Part shown: piece after piece, positions 17,201-25,360 of the stretch
How the letters are laid out: each line of letters begins with the position of its first letter
How positions within the stretch are numbered: position 1 is the stretch's first letter
Assembly: GCA_021738535.1 (NCBI GenBank)
Contig: JAIPBU010000028.1
Location: 1 to 50,618 of the forward strand
Direction: 5' to 3'
DNA from: Bacteroidales bacterium
GTDB taxonomy: Bacteria > Bacteroidota > Bacteroidia > Bacteroidales > VadinHA17
DNA length: 50,618 nucleotides
The notes under the pieces: model-generated
What the model was told of the DNA's origin: nothing
What the model saw: the letters and a program-made list of their open reading frames with translations, nothing else
The model's database searches: none
Program-made: the position numbers and the translations under genes

Positions 17201-17300
17201 CCTGTTTAACGCTATAAGAGGCAACAGTAAAAGACAGCTGGTAAACTGTTACCAGTGCCAGGGCTATGGCTAAAAACAGAATAGCTCCTTTGTTTTGCAT
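14265..17300 (-). CDS. secDF: Protein translocase subunit SecDF (fused)
   Basis: Inner-membrane component that uses the proton gradient to pull Sec-exported proteins out of the membrane. It is a single 1011-residue fusion of SecD and SecF, a typical Bacteroidota form. SecD has an N-terminal helix (residues about 7-28), a large periplasmic domain with DLKGGMNVILEV and an acidic low-complexity insert near 240-300, then membrane helices with DANVLIYDRIREE. SecF restarts with GIDFTGGRSYVVRF and ends in helices with SINDTVVVFDRIREYL. Both halves keep the RND-type Asp-rich motif. A TATCTTTG element lies 64 nt upstream and a strong terminator follows. Confidence 0.96.
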   Translation of the reverse strand: MQNKGAILFLAIALALVTVYQLSFTVASYSVKQDAKEYAEGDLVKEVTYLDSISSLPKDDWSFLGNNFKEVQSKEINLGLDLKGGMNVILEVSVEDIVRALSNYSDDETFNRAVAMAREKKKTSQRGFIELFGESFEEIDPSASLAAIFGTMELQSKVNFNSTNEEVLKVLSDEADDAIDNAFNVLRSRIDRFGVSQPNISRLETRGRILVELPGVKDPQRVRELLQGTAKLEFWETYENPEVIGYLMEANNLLVDIKADMEALEQAEGEETDAAVEGEVSSVDDLDDQETEQDTTGDKALLDMLSDTTSTEEAESRNEWNEQNPLFAVLNPAVTRDGQPLPGSPIGYAHFLDTAQVIDYLKMNQVRSIFPRDMRFYWSADPMRGDDTESIYQLHAIKVTTRDGQPPLDGDVITSARVSYGQTGSNAKVDMSMNAEGARTWARLTGANIGECIAVVLDGYVRSAPTVSSEIRGGSSEITGDFTIEEAEDLANILKSGKLPAPAHIVNDTVVGPTLGMEAINSGLNSFLIAFVVVLMYMIFYYSRRAGMVADIALIVNMFFIMGVLASLGAVLTLPGIAGIVLTIGMSVDANVLIYDRIREELRAGKGVKLAVADGYKNARSAIIDANLTTLLTGIVLYIFGTGPIKGFATTLVIGIVTSFFTAFFITRIIYDSLLKNNMKLTFATKLTEGAFTNMKINFIGKRRIFYVVSGLIIAGGIISLVSKGLNPGIDFTGGRSYVVRFDEPVSTTGIASMLGEEFGENPVVVVFGHEDQVKITTKYKIDEADAEEEVETLLYTGLKPLLPDDVDKDQFLAEYRQSSQNVYPTIAFDIMIKAIYAIGFSLIIIFLYILLRFRNWQFGLGALAALVHDTLIVLGLFSIFYGVLPFSLEIDQAFIAAILTVVGYSINDTVVVFDRIREYLGIYRKRERTEILNLALNSTISRTFSTSLSTFVVLLSIFIFGGEVIRGFTFALLVGVVVGTYSSLFVATPVVYDTIRKGETERVLKGKKSK

Positions 17301-17363
17301 TTGTAAGTATTTTAATATTCCTGTAAATCAATATATTCTCATGTCCCATTTCCCAGGGACGCG

Positions 17364-17371
17364 CAAAGATA
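17364..17371 (-). promoter_or_regulatory. Predicted -7 element of secDF
   Basis: The minus strand reads TATCTTTG, a match to TAnnTTTG, 63 nt before the secDF ATG at 17300. No clear TTTG was found 19-21 nt upstream, so only half of the promoter is supported. The leader would be about 57 nt. Confidence 0.4.
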
Positions 17372-17419
17372 TTAATTTTTTCTAAAAAGAATTAATCCTG
17401 AAGGGTATAATGCCCGGAC

Positions 17420-18928
17420 TTATTCAACAAGGTTTTCAAAATTTGCCTCAATTGGCTTATCAGCCTCGAAATCATAAAGTGTGAGGCTGCGAATATTATA
17501 ATAATAACTCCAGTAGTCATTTAATGCCTGGATGTAAGCCCTCCTGTTCTCATCCTTCTTGGTGTCTGCATTATTCAGTTCCAGAACATCAACGTTACCA
17601 ATCAGGAAGCGCTGCTTAGTGACTTCATACATTTTCATTGCAACAGTGTCTGATTTTGCTGCAATCCTTACCTGGTCATTTTGAAGGTTAAACTGTGCCA
17701 CGTCAAGGAATAGTTGTTGTTCGAAGTCAAGCATAGACTGCTCAACCTGTGTCCTGATAACTTCCTGTGACGATTGTGCCATCCGGAATCTCCCCCTTCC
17801 CAGTCCCCAGTCAACAATTGGTATAGTGAAGCCCACGCTTATCCGCTGCTGATCATCCAGGGCCTGGTATGCCCCGGGGATAATGGCATCCTGCCCCTGT
17901 AATCCGAAGCTGACATTCATATTGGCATTCAGTCCTTTCTCAGCCTTTGCCCTTGCCACATCCCTCTTTGCCTCAAGCAACTGAACTTCCATTGACAGCA
18001 TCTCAGGATTATTCTCAAGTGCTTTGTTAAGCACTTCATCGGCGGTCACTTCAAATTCAGGAATTTCGTTGGGAATTATGAGTTCTATTTCAACGTTTTC
18101 AGTAAAACCAAGGAATGAAGCAAGCCTTTGCTTCATATCATTAAGATTATTATAGGATTTATTCCTTGATGTTTCGGCATTAAGAAATGAAAGCTCCATT
18201 TGCAGCAATTCATTTTCAGCTATTGTTCCCAGGTTATACCTGCCCTGCGCTATACGGTAAAGAGTATCGGCATTGGCATAATTCATGTTAGCTATCTCCA
18301 TGTTTATCTGGGCCAGGGCTAGCTGGAAAAATCTCCTGACGGCAGACAGGTGAACCTCTTCAAGGGATTCAATATATTCTTTTTTTGCCTCTTCATACTT
18401 CATTGGCTCAATCTCTTTCTGCCATTTCAATTCATTGAAGCGAAAAAGGGGCTGGTTATAATTTACACTAACCGGTGTTGATATATACTGCGTTGTAGAA
18501 CCATCCGGAGATATCACATCAAAGCGGCGGAAATCTGACTCCAGTGATATATTACCTCCTGTCAAACCGATATTCTGCTTCAGTGATAGCTGACCGGATA
18601 TACTATTCGTGTTTTTCTCAACATAATACTCACTGCCGGTATTGTAATCATATTCCTTTTCATAGATCCTGTTATATTCCGGCAATGTTCCCGTGAGGGT
18701 CAGTGACGGCAGGTATTCAGCCTTAAAGGTACGGTACTCCCAGTAACTGGCCCTGAACATATGCTTTGATAGGATAGCCTGCAGTGACTGATCTTCGGCC
18801 AGTTCAATAACCTGTTCGAGTGACAGTTTCTTATTCTCCTGTGAGAACAGTTGTTGTGTATTAAAAAACGAGAATATGACAAGAAATAATACTAATGAAC
18901 TACGTTTCATACTTTTTATAATTTTCAT
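17420..18928 (-). CDS. TolC-family outer-membrane efflux protein
   Basis: Outer-membrane channel that completes a tripartite export pump. The 502 residues start with a signal peptide (hydrophobic SLVLFLVIFSFFNTQQLFSQ, cleavage near residue 30). Two repeats of the outer-membrane-efflux fold follow, with long helices containing 'LELNNADTKKDENRRAYIQALNDYW' type heptads, and QLSLKQNIGLTGG and VGFTIPIVDWGLG as the paired strands. It is the last gene of the macA-macB-tolC operon, 24 bp after the permease. A second ATG at 18910 is possible but shortens the basic start of the signal peptide. Confidence 0.9.
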   Translation of the reverse strand: MKIIKSMKRSSLVLFLVIFSFFNTQQLFSQENKKLSLEQVIELAEDQSLQAILSKHMFRASYWEYRTFKAEYLPSLTLTGTLPEYNRIYEKEYDYNTGSEYYVEKNTNSISGQLSLKQNIGLTGGNISLESDFRRFDVISPDGSTTQYISTPVSVNYNQPLFRFNELKWQKEIEPMKYEEAKKEYIESLEEVHLSAVRRFFQLALAQINMEIANMNYANADTLYRIAQGRYNLGTIAENELLQMELSFLNAETSRNKSYNNLNDMKQRLASFLGFTENVEIELIIPNEIPEFEVTADEVLNKALENNPEMLSMEVQLLEAKRDVARAKAEKGLNANMNVSFGLQGQDAIIPGAYQALDDQQRISVGFTIPIVDWGLGRGRFRMAQSSQEVIRTQVEQSMLDFEQQLFLDVAQFNLQNDQVRIAAKSDTVAMKMYEVTKQRFLIGNVDVLELNNADTKKDENRRAYIQALNDYWSYYYNIRSLTLYDFEADKPIEANFENLVE

Positions 18929-18952
18929 AATTGCTTCACAAAGCCTGGTTTG

Positions 18953-20314
18953 TTATTCGTACCTGAGTGATTCAATGGGGTCTCTCTCAGATGCCCGCTT
19001 GGCCGGTGAATATCCGAATATAACTCCTACTGCAGCCGACACACCAAAGGCAACAACTACTGAGAATGGAGACACTATTGTAAGTATTCCTGCTAAATGG
19101 TCAATCATTTTAGCAAGTATTACCCCCAGGAAAACTCCAATAAATCCACCGGTTACGCTTATCAGGATAGCTTCAGACAAAAACTGGACAACGATATCCA
19201 TTTTCTTGGCACCTATGGCCATTCTTGTTCCTATTTCCTTAATACGTTCCATTACAGAAGCAAACATAATATTCATTATGCCAATACCCCCTACAACAAG
19301 TGATATACTGGCAATTGCCCCCAGCACTATATTAAAAACATCCTTTGTTCTCTGCTGCTGCTTAAGAAGTAATTCAGGCACCGTAATCTCAAAATCTTTA
19401 ACATCCTGGTGCCTTCTGAGCATCATACGGCTGAGAACTTCAGTGGAAGGTTTAATCTGTTCAGTCTCCTCCACCTGTACAACTATCTTGTCAAGTTGGT
19501 GATAATTTGTTGAGGACTGTCCTGGGTCTGATCCACCTGACACTGATATCCTCATTCCATGACCGAATGATTGCACCTTGGTTGATGCCTGTGTAGCCAG
19601 TTTTTTGGTAAGAAGCTCCCTGTTTTCATACCTGAGCAACATAGTTTTTACAGGAATGTAAATATTATCATTATATACATTGACACCAGTTTCTTCAAAG
19701 CCGGAAAGGTTAACATTGGTTCTTTCCAGCACTCCAATAACCTTAAGCCATACCCCGTCGAATTTAATATACTGCCCGACAGGATCTATCTTACTGAAAA
19801 ATTTTGCCCTAATATTTGCTCCAATAATACAAACCGGCACACCATGTTGCTCCTGGTAATCATTAAAATAATTACCATTGTTAAGAGGCAGGTTATAGAG
19901 GTCAAAATAATCATTTTTTACTCCCACCAGTTTGGCGGAATAGTTCATCCCATTTAATACAACAGAAGAATTATAGGATATTTCGGGGCTTATTCTTTTC
20001 ACTGAAGGAAGAACATCCCTTATAGCATCCACATCATATAGTGTCAGTCCGGGCGAGAATTTATTCTGTTGTTTTTCTCCTTCTTCCTCGGAAGAATCGT
20101 CCGTTTGTATTACAGGTGTAATCAGGATATTATTTACACCAACCATTTTTATCTGGTCCAGTATCTCCTGTTGTGCACCTTTCCCTATTGCCAGCATACT
20201 GATGACGGCTGCCACACCAAAAATAATACCCAGTGCCGTAAGGATTGATTTCAGTTTGTTGGCCATGATTGCTTCAAAGGCAATTACAACATCATGAAAA
20301 TATCTTTTTATCAT
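18953..20314 (-). CDS. MacB-like ABC transporter permease without ATPase domain
   Basis: Inner-membrane permease of the MacB/FtsX type. The 453 residues have one N-terminal helix (SILTALGIIFGVAAVISMLAIG), a large periplasmic domain of about 250 residues, and three C-terminal helices containing the FtsX signature MERIKEIGTRMAIGAKKMDI. The N-terminal ATPase domain (about 230 aa) of full MacB is absent and no ATPase gene lies in this operon. An ATPase from elsewhere is needed. It lies between the membrane-fusion gene (59 bp gap upstream) and tolC. The likely role is export of a small molecule, peptide or lipoprotein. Confidence 0.9.
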   Translation of the reverse strand: MIKRYFHDVVIAFEAIMANKLKSILTALGIIFGVAAVISMLAIGKGAQQEILDQIKMVGVNNILITPVIQTDDSSEEEGEKQQNKFSPGLTLYDVDAIRDVLPSVKRISPEISYNSSVVLNGMNYSAKLVGVKNDYFDLYNLPLNNGNYFNDYQEQHGVPVCIIGANIRAKFFSKIDPVGQYIKFDGVWLKVIGVLERTNVNLSGFEETGVNVYNDNIYIPVKTMLLRYENRELLTKKLATQASTKVQSFGHGMRISVSGGSDPGQSSTNYHQLDKIVVQVEETEQIKPSTEVLSRMMLRRHQDVKDFEITVPELLLKQQQRTKDVFNIVLGAIASISLVVGGIGIMNIMFASVMERIKEIGTRMAIGAKKMDIVVQFLSEAILISVTGGFIGVFLGVILAKMIDHLAGILTIVSPFSVVVAFGVSAAVGVIFGYSPAKRASERDPIESLRYE

Positions 20315-20374
20315 ATTATTCCGATAACAAGTTTAGTACCTTAAAATTATAAATAACCCTTGTTGCATACCGGG

Positions 20375-21856
20375 TTAAGGTATTTTAGTGATTACTTTTA
20401 CGTTTGCAGAACTTCTCTCTCCGGCCTCTCCACCCTGCTGCATCTTGTTTCTCATTTCCTGTTTTTCTTCATCACTCATATTTTGAAATCTCTCCATCAT
20501 TTCGGGTGACATCCGCCTGTCTTTTCTGCTATTTTCTTTTTGTATTTCTTCCTCTGCCTTTCTCTCCCGCTCTTTTCTCAGTCTTGCCTTTTCCTTAATA
20601 ACATCAATCAGTTCTTCTCCCTGCACTCTGAAGTCTGCAGCATCCTCGGGTACACTAAGGTGTAGCATATCTCCTTCTTCAAGCCCCTGTTCAACCACTA
20701 CCCTGTTTTCATTTGCACTACCCAGTACTACTATCTGCCTTACATTATTCTTACGGTATACATAGGGTATACTATCTTCGGTAGCATGCACACATTCAAG
20801 GGGTATGGAAACAACATCCTCAAATACTTTTGTTACTATCTGGTTTCCTGTTGTCATTGAGGGCCTGAGGATTGATTCCACCTTGTCAAGTTTTATTATT
20901 ACCTCGAAAACCTTGGCATCTGTGTTTGGCAGTTGTTCTCCAATATTGGCAACACTGATCACCTTACCTGTATAATTCTTCTCGGGGAAAGCGTCAACAC
21001 TTATTCTTACCGGTTGATCAACGGCTACTTTACTAATATCTATCTCATTAACATAGGTTTTTGAGATCATTGTTGAGAGGTCAGGCAGGGTTGCCACTAC
21101 CGGATCCCAGGGGCTGATACTTGAACCCACCTGGCGCTTTGATCCATCCCACTCCCGCTTGTAGATTACCATACCGGGTGCAGGGGCAGTAACGGTAAAC
21201 TGCGACAGAACTTCCTGCATGTCTTCTACAGTTTGCTTTTGTTTCTGTAATTCGAGATATGACTCCCGGACATCAGCCTTTGCCTGTTGAACCTTTAGGT
21301 CATAATTCTTTAGTGCCTGCTCATAAGACCTTTGGGCTTTATCAAGGTTAATACGATTCTGCCGTATGGTAGTAGGTGGCTCATATTTTGACTGCTCCAG
21401 TGTTATTTCCGCCTCTTCCATATTAAATTTCAGATTAACCAGGTCATCCCTTAGATCTCCAAGGGTAATTGTTGTATCCAGTTTCTTCATTTCATACTCA
21501 TTCTCCATCTGCTCCAGCTCATCAATTTCATCCTTAAGGCTATTATCTGCCTCCGAACGATCAAGAGTTGCAACATAGTCGCCTTTCTGCACCACCGTGC
21601 CCTCGGGGATAAGATCCTGGATATTTATATTCCTGAATCTCATTCTCCTGCCTCCAAGGCCTTCAGGTCCTTCAATCTCAGTTGAGTTTTCTGCCTGAAG
21701 TTCCCCGGTAGTTGATACAAGTATTTCAAATTTACCCCTGGTTGCTTCAGCAAATAGTAAGCCCAGTTCATCTTTTTTCGTAATACGGTTAAATATTATC
21801 AATCCGGCTATTGCAACCGCAACTACTATTCCTGAAATAATTAATGTCTTCTTCAT
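20375..21856 (-). CDS. MacA-type periplasmic adaptor (HlyD family)
   Basis: Membrane-fusion protein linking the MacB-like permease to TolC. The 493 residues begin with one membrane anchor (TLIISGIVVAVAIAGLIIF). The barrel-sandwich/lipoyl halves (VSTTGELQAE... and TVTAPAPGMVIYKREW) flank a long coiled-coil hairpin (about residues 105-215). A beta-barrel (PVRISVDAFPEKNYTGKVISV) and a membrane-proximal domain follow. The C-terminus carries an unusual highly charged extension of about 75 residues (rich in E, R, K and M, with MSPEMMERFQNMSDEEKQEM) not typical of MacA. It is first in the operon. Confidence 0.9.
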   Translation of the reverse strand: MKKTLIISGIVVAVAIAGLIIFNRITKKDELGLLFAEATRGKFEILVSTTGELQAENSTEIEGPEGLGGRRMRFRNINIQDLIPEGTVVQKGDYVATLDRSEADNSLKDEIDELEQMENEYEMKKLDTTITLGDLRDDLVNLKFNMEEAEITLEQSKYEPPTTIRQNRINLDKAQRSYEQALKNYDLKVQQAKADVRESYLELQKQKQTVEDMQEVLSQFTVTAPAPGMVIYKREWDGSKRQVGSSISPWDPVVATLPDLSTMISKTYVNEIDISKVAVDQPVRISVDAFPEKNYTGKVISVANIGEQLPNTDAKVFEVIIKLDKVESILRPSMTTGNQIVTKVFEDVVSIPLECVHATEDSIPYVYRKNNVRQIVVLGSANENRVVVEQGLEEGDMLHLSVPEDAADFRVQGEELIDVIKEKARLRKERERKAEEEIQKENSRKDRRMSPEMMERFQNMSDEEKQEMRNKMQQGGEAGERSSANVKVITKIP

Positions 21857-22048
21857 TACTTTTTAAAGTTTGTACTAATCAGATTATCAGACCGAAATTA
21901 TATAAAATAACTTTTCCCGGTCAAAGAATTCTCTTAATAATAATTTAATTAACAATTCTTAACACAGAGTGTTTTTATCTACTCAATAATAGATGACAAA
22001 TAAAGGTATGGTTTTATTCCATCCGGTTCCAAATTAGGCCGGGATTAA

Positions 22049-23428
22049 CTATTTTTTAACAATTTTTATAATTTCAGCGGCCAGTTCATCAGCTTTTTCA
22101 GCATCAGTGCTTTCAGAATACACTCTCAGAATAGCCTCTGTATTTGATTTTCTTACCTGCACCCAGCCCAGGGCTGATTCCAGTAAAACGCCATCTTCCC
22201 TGCTAACAACCCTTTCAGGAAACATGGCGGCTATTTTTTCAAGTTCCTCATCAGGTTTCATCCCCGGAGACAATTCAATTCTGTTTTTTGAGATCACGTA
22301 GGAGGGGTATTCGTTTCTGAGCTGTGAGCATTTTTTACCTTTTTCTGCCAGCATCGACAAAAATAATGCTATACCGGCAAGGGCATCACGTCCATAATGA
22401 GCAGGAGGATAAATAACACCTCCATTACCTTCTCCACCGATAACCGCATCCTTTTCTTTCATCATTTTCACTACGTTCACTTCCCCCACTGCCGATGGGA
22501 ACCATTCAGCCCCGTGCTTAATGGTTACATCCCTGAGAGCCCTGGTTGATGACATATTACTAACCGTATTACCCTTATTTTTTGATAATACATAATCAGC
22601 ACAGGCAACAAGCGTATATTCTTCATTGAAACACTTTCCATCCTCTGATACTATGGCAAGCCTGTCAACATCCGGGTCAACCACAAAACCAACATCAGCA
22701 TTATTCTCTTTTACCACACGGGTAAGTTCGCCAAGGTTTTCAGGCAAGGGTTCAGGGTTATGTGGAAACAGCCCTGTGGGCTTTGTATAAACACCTATTA
22801 CATTTTTGACACCCAGTTCCTTTAGTAAATCCGGCAAAATAATTCCACCGACCGAGTTTACGCAATCAACGGCAACTGTAAAATCAGCTGCCCTGATGCC
22901 TTCCACATCAACAAGCGGCAGTTTAATAATTTCTTCTATATGCTTTTTATTATAACTGCTGTCGCGGCGAACAGTTCCTGCTTCATCATACCGGGCAAAA
23001 CTGTAATCAGAACCTTCAGCAATAGAAAGTATCTCTTTACCATCATTATCAGATAAAAACTCGCCGTTTTCATCGAGTAGCTTAAGTGCATTCCACTCAA
23101 CAGGGTTATGGCTTGCTGTAATTATTATTCCACCATGGGCATTCTCTGCGGTAACAGCTATCTCTACAGTTGGTGTTGTGGCCAAACCCAGCTCAATAAC
23201 ATCAATACCCATAGAAGTAAGTGTTGAAGTAACCAGTTTATTTATGGTTTCACCACTGGGACGTGCATCCCTGCCGTTAACAACCGATATTCTCTTTCCG
23301 CCGTTTCGTTTTAACAACCAGGCCGCATAAGAAGCGCTAAACTTTATTATATCCACCGGGCTGAGTCCCTCACCCGGTTTCCCTCCTATTGTTCCCCTGA
23401 TTCCTGAGATTGATTTGATTAGTGTCAT
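22049..23428 (-). CDS. Phosphoglucomutase/phosphomannomutase family (GlmM-like)
   Basis: Alpha-D-phosphohexomutase moving a phosphate between C1 and C6 of a sugar. The exact substrate (glucosamine, mannose or glucose) is not decided by motifs seen. The 459 residues hold the phosphoserine loop TASHNP with Ser106, the metal-binding DPDVDR at 251-256, and the sugar-binding GEGNGG, then a C-terminal domain ending with KSNTEAILRVYSES. The start is the ATG at 23428 (MTLIKSISGIRG). A longer in-frame ATG at 23575 exists only because short tandem repeats happen to be open, and the added residues are low-complexity. The start codon is 5 nt from a heptamer array. Confidence 0.93.
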   Translation of the reverse strand: MTLIKSISGIRGTIGGKPGEGLSPVDIIKFSASYAAWLLKRNGGKRISVVNGRDARPSGETINKLVTSTLTSMGIDVIELGLATTPTVEIAVTAENAHGGIIITASHNPVEWNALKLLDENGEFLSDNDGKEILSIAEGSDYSFARYDEAGTVRRDSSYNKKHIEEIIKLPLVDVEGIRAADFTVAVDCVNSVGGIILPDLLKELGVKNVIGVYTKPTGLFPHNPEPLPENLGELTRVVKENNADVGFVVDPDVDRLAIVSEDGKCFNEEYTLVACADYVLSKNKGNTVSNMSSTRALRDVTIKHGAEWFPSAVGEVNVVKMMKEKDAVIGGEGNGGVIYPPAHYGRDALAGIALFLSMLAEKGKKCSQLRNEYPSYVISKNRIELSPGMKPDEELEKIAAMFPERVVSREDGVLLESALGWVQVRKSNTEAILRVYSESTDAEKADELAAEIIKIVKK

Positions 23429-23433
23429 GTGGT

Positions 23434-23503
23434 AAAAGTAAAAAGATAAAAGATAAAAGATAAAAGATAAAAGATAAAAGTAAAAAGTAAAAAGTAAAAA
23501 GTA
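23434..23503. repeat. Heptamer microsatellite (10 units) upstream of the mutase start
   Basis: Ten consecutive 7-bp units: AAAAGTA once, AAAAGAT five times, AAAAGTA four times. The array sits 5 nt upstream of the ATG of the phosphohexomutase, in the place a ribosome or leader would use. Copy number could change by slipped-strand mispairing. Confidence 0.9.
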
Positions 23504-23507
23504 AAAA

Positions 23508-23549
23508 AAGGCCAAGGTGAAGGCTAAGGTGAAGGCTAAGGCTAAGGTA
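23508..23549. repeat. Hexamer microsatellite (7 units)
   Basis: Seven hexamers of the form AAGG(CC/TG/CT/TA), in the order CC, TG, CT, TG, CT, CT, TA. It directly follows the heptamer array after 4 A's. Confidence 0.8.
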
Positions 23550-23580
23550 TTTATTATTGTCAATTGTCTATGCATCGCTA

Positions 23581-23640
23581 AGTCGCTTCGTCACTGAGTC
23601 GCTTAGTCGCTTCGTCACTTAGTCGCTTAGTCACTTCGTC
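23581..23640. repeat. Octamer microsatellite (7.5 units)
   Basis: Seven full 8-bp units of the form (A/C)GTC(G/A)CT(T/G), alternating AGTCGCTT, CGTCACTT and variants, plus a half unit. It is the third unrelated simple repeat in one intergenic region between the mutase and rluB. Confidence 0.85.
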
Positions 23641-23668
23641 CCCCTCACCCGGGGATTAGGCCAGAGGT
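23641..23668 (-). repeat. Single copy of a GC-rich dispersed repeat
   Basis: On the minus strand this reads CCTCTGGCCTAATCCCCGGG followed by TG. The same 22 bases occur in the 32-bp tandem repeat at 50,286-50,421 (exact match at 50,332-50,353). It is therefore an interspersed element present in two intergenic sites 27 kb apart, in opposite orientation. Confidence 0.85.
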
Positions 23669-23682
23669 TGAATAAATAATCA

Positions 23683-23690
23683 TATCTTTG
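23683..23690 (+). promoter_or_regulatory. Predicted -7 element of the rluB-era-der cluster
   Basis: TATCTTTG matches TAnnTTTG, 20 nt before the ATG at 23711. No TTTG stands at the normal -33 distance; a GTTG is 12 nt away and too close. Only half of the promoter is supported. It lies right after the dispersed repeat. Confidence 0.4.
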
Positions 23691-23710
23691 CAATCTGAAA
23701 TCATAAGACA

Positions 23711-24463
23711 ATGAAGAACAGGCAGAAAACAGGCAGTGGGGTTAATTCAGATGAAAGCAAGCTGATAAGGCTGAATAAGTATATCTCGAACAGCGGGGTT
23801 TGCAGCAGAAGGGATGCTGACGCATTAATAGCCAGGGGTGAGATCAGCGTGAACGGGAAAACCGTAACTGACCTGGGCACCAGGATTAAACCTGATGCTC
23901 TTGTCAAATACCGGGGAGAAACCATTAATCCCGAAAAAAAGGTATATATACTTCTCAACAAGCCTTCGGGCTATGTAAGCAGCACTGATGACCCGCATGC
24001 TGACAGGATAGTTACCGACCTGATCAAGAAAGCCTGTGATGAAAGGGTATATCCTGTAGGCAGGCTTGACAGGGATACAACGGGCGTACTTCTTTTCACC
24101 AATGACGGGGAGTTAACAAAAAAGCTCACTCATCCCTCACATAACAAGAAGAAGGTGTACCATGTTTTTCTAAACAGGCCCCTTGCTCAAAATGACATGC
24201 TGAAACTTACAGAGGGAGTGGATATAGGTGAAAAGGTAAGTGCGGATGCAGCTGCTTATCCTGACCCGGATGACAAGACCCAGGTTGGGATAGAGATTCA
24301 CAGTGGTCAGAACAGGGTTGTAAGAAGAATGTTTGAAAGCCTCGGATACAGGGTTAAGAAACTGGACAGGGTTTCTTTTGCTGGTCTTACAAAGAAAAAT
24401 CTGCCCAGGGGCAAATGGAGGTTCCTTAGCAGGAAAGAAATCAACATCCTCAGGAGGTCTTAA
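23711..24463 (+). CDS. rluB: 23S rRNA pseudouridine synthase, RluB type
   Basis: Converts uridine to pseudouridine in rRNA. The 250 residues have an S4 RNA-binding domain (IRLNKYISNSGVCSRRDADALIARGEISVNG, residues about 17-60). The RsuA/RluB catalytic domain carries VGRLDRDTTGVLLFTNDGEL, whose Asp is the nucleophile, and ends with the GQNRVVRRMFE motif. Family members RluB, RluE, RluF and RsuA differ in target; RluB is preferred because of the full S4 domain. It starts the plus-strand cluster, 11 bp before era. Confidence 0.85.
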   Translation: MKNRQKTGSGVNSDESKLIRLNKYISNSGVCSRRDADALIARGEISVNGKTVTDLGTRIKPDALVKYRGETINPEKKVYILLNKPSGYVSSTDDPHADRIVTDLIKKACDERVYPVGRLDRDTTGVLLFTNDGELTKKLTHPSHNKKKVYHVFLNRPLAQNDMLKLTEGVDIGEKVSADAAAYPDPDDKTQVGIEIHSGQNRVVRRMFESLGYRVKKLDRVSFAGLTKKNLPRGKWRFLSRKEINILRRS

Positions 24464-24474
24464 TTAATAATCAT

Positions 24475-25350
24475 ATGGCACACAGATCAGGTTTTGTAAA
24501 TATACTGGGTAACCCGAATGTTGGTAAATCTACAATAATGAATGCCCTTGTTGGGGAAAAACTATCAATAATAACTTCGAAATCCCAGACCACAAGGCAC
24601 AGGATACTTGGTATAGTTAACGGGGAGGATTTCCAGATAGTTTATTCTGACACTCCCGGGATACTGAAGCCCGCGTATAAATTACAGGAAGCCATGATGA
24701 AGTCTGTAAGCACTGCTATTAGTGATGCAGACATTATTGTATATGTAACGGATGTCAACGAGAAAATTGATAAAAACAGGGCAACACTTGAAAGGATAAG
24801 AGAATCAGGTGTTCCTATTATCATGGTAATTAACAAGATAGATCTTGGAAACCAATCCAAACTCGATTCCATTTATGATAAGTGCAGCAGTTTAATCCCT
24901 GAAGCGCTGATCATACCTTTGTCAGCCAAAGAAGGATTTAATATTGAAAACCTGCTCAAACATATTATTGACAGGCTGCCCGAGGCACCCCCTTATTTCC
25001 CGAAAGACCAGCTTACTGACAGGTACGAAAGGTTTTTTGTAAAAGAGATAATAAGGGAAAAGATTCTCACAAACTACAAGAAGGAGGTTCCGTATTCCGT
25101 AGAAATTGAGATCGACACTTATAATGAAGAGAATAATATTGTAAAAATAAGAGCCATCATACATGTTACCCGTAACAGCCAGAAGGGAATAATTATTGGC
25201 CACCAGGGCAAAATGCTGAAAAAAACAGGGACAGAATCAAGACAGGACATCGAGGAGTTTATAGGTAAGAAAGTATTTCTTGAGTTGTATGTTAAAGTAA
25301 GTAAGGACTGGCGGGACAAGCCCGGCTCTCTTAAGAAATTCGGATATTGA
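24475..25350 (+). CDS. era: GTPase Era
   Basis: Essential GTPase that binds 16S rRNA and promotes 30S ribosome maturation. The 291 residues have G1 GNPNVGKST, G3 DTPG, G4 NKID and a G5-like SAKEG, then a C-terminal KH domain (KGIIIGHQGKMLKKTG). Length and domain order are normal. Twelve of its 14 arginine codons are AGG/AGA, which sets the local core codon style against which the left island stands out. It is followed by der after 10 bp. Confidence 0.96.
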   Translation: MAHRSGFVNILGNPNVGKSTIMNALVGEKLSIITSKSQTTRHRILGIVNGEDFQIVYSDTPGILKPAYKLQEAMMKSVSTAISDADIIVYVTDVNEKIDKNRATLERIRESGVPIIMVINKIDLGNQSKLDSIYDKCSSLIPEALIIPLSAKEGFNIENLLKHIIDRLPEAPPYFPKDQLTDRYERFFVKEIIREKILTNYKKEVPYSVEIEIDTYNEENNIVKIRAIIHVTRNSQKGIIIGHQGKMLKKTGTESRQDIEEFIGKKVFLELYVKVSKDWRDKPGSLKKFGY

Positions 25351-25360
25351 AAATAATAAC

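Noticed and set aside
17301..17419. Terminator after tolC
   Set aside because: No stable stem with a T-run was found; the AGGGACGCG there lacks a matching arm.
23429..23575. 49-residue N-terminal extension of the phosphohexomutase
   Set aside because: It is translated from the heptamer and hexamer repeats; the conserved protein starts at MTLIKSISGIRG (23428).
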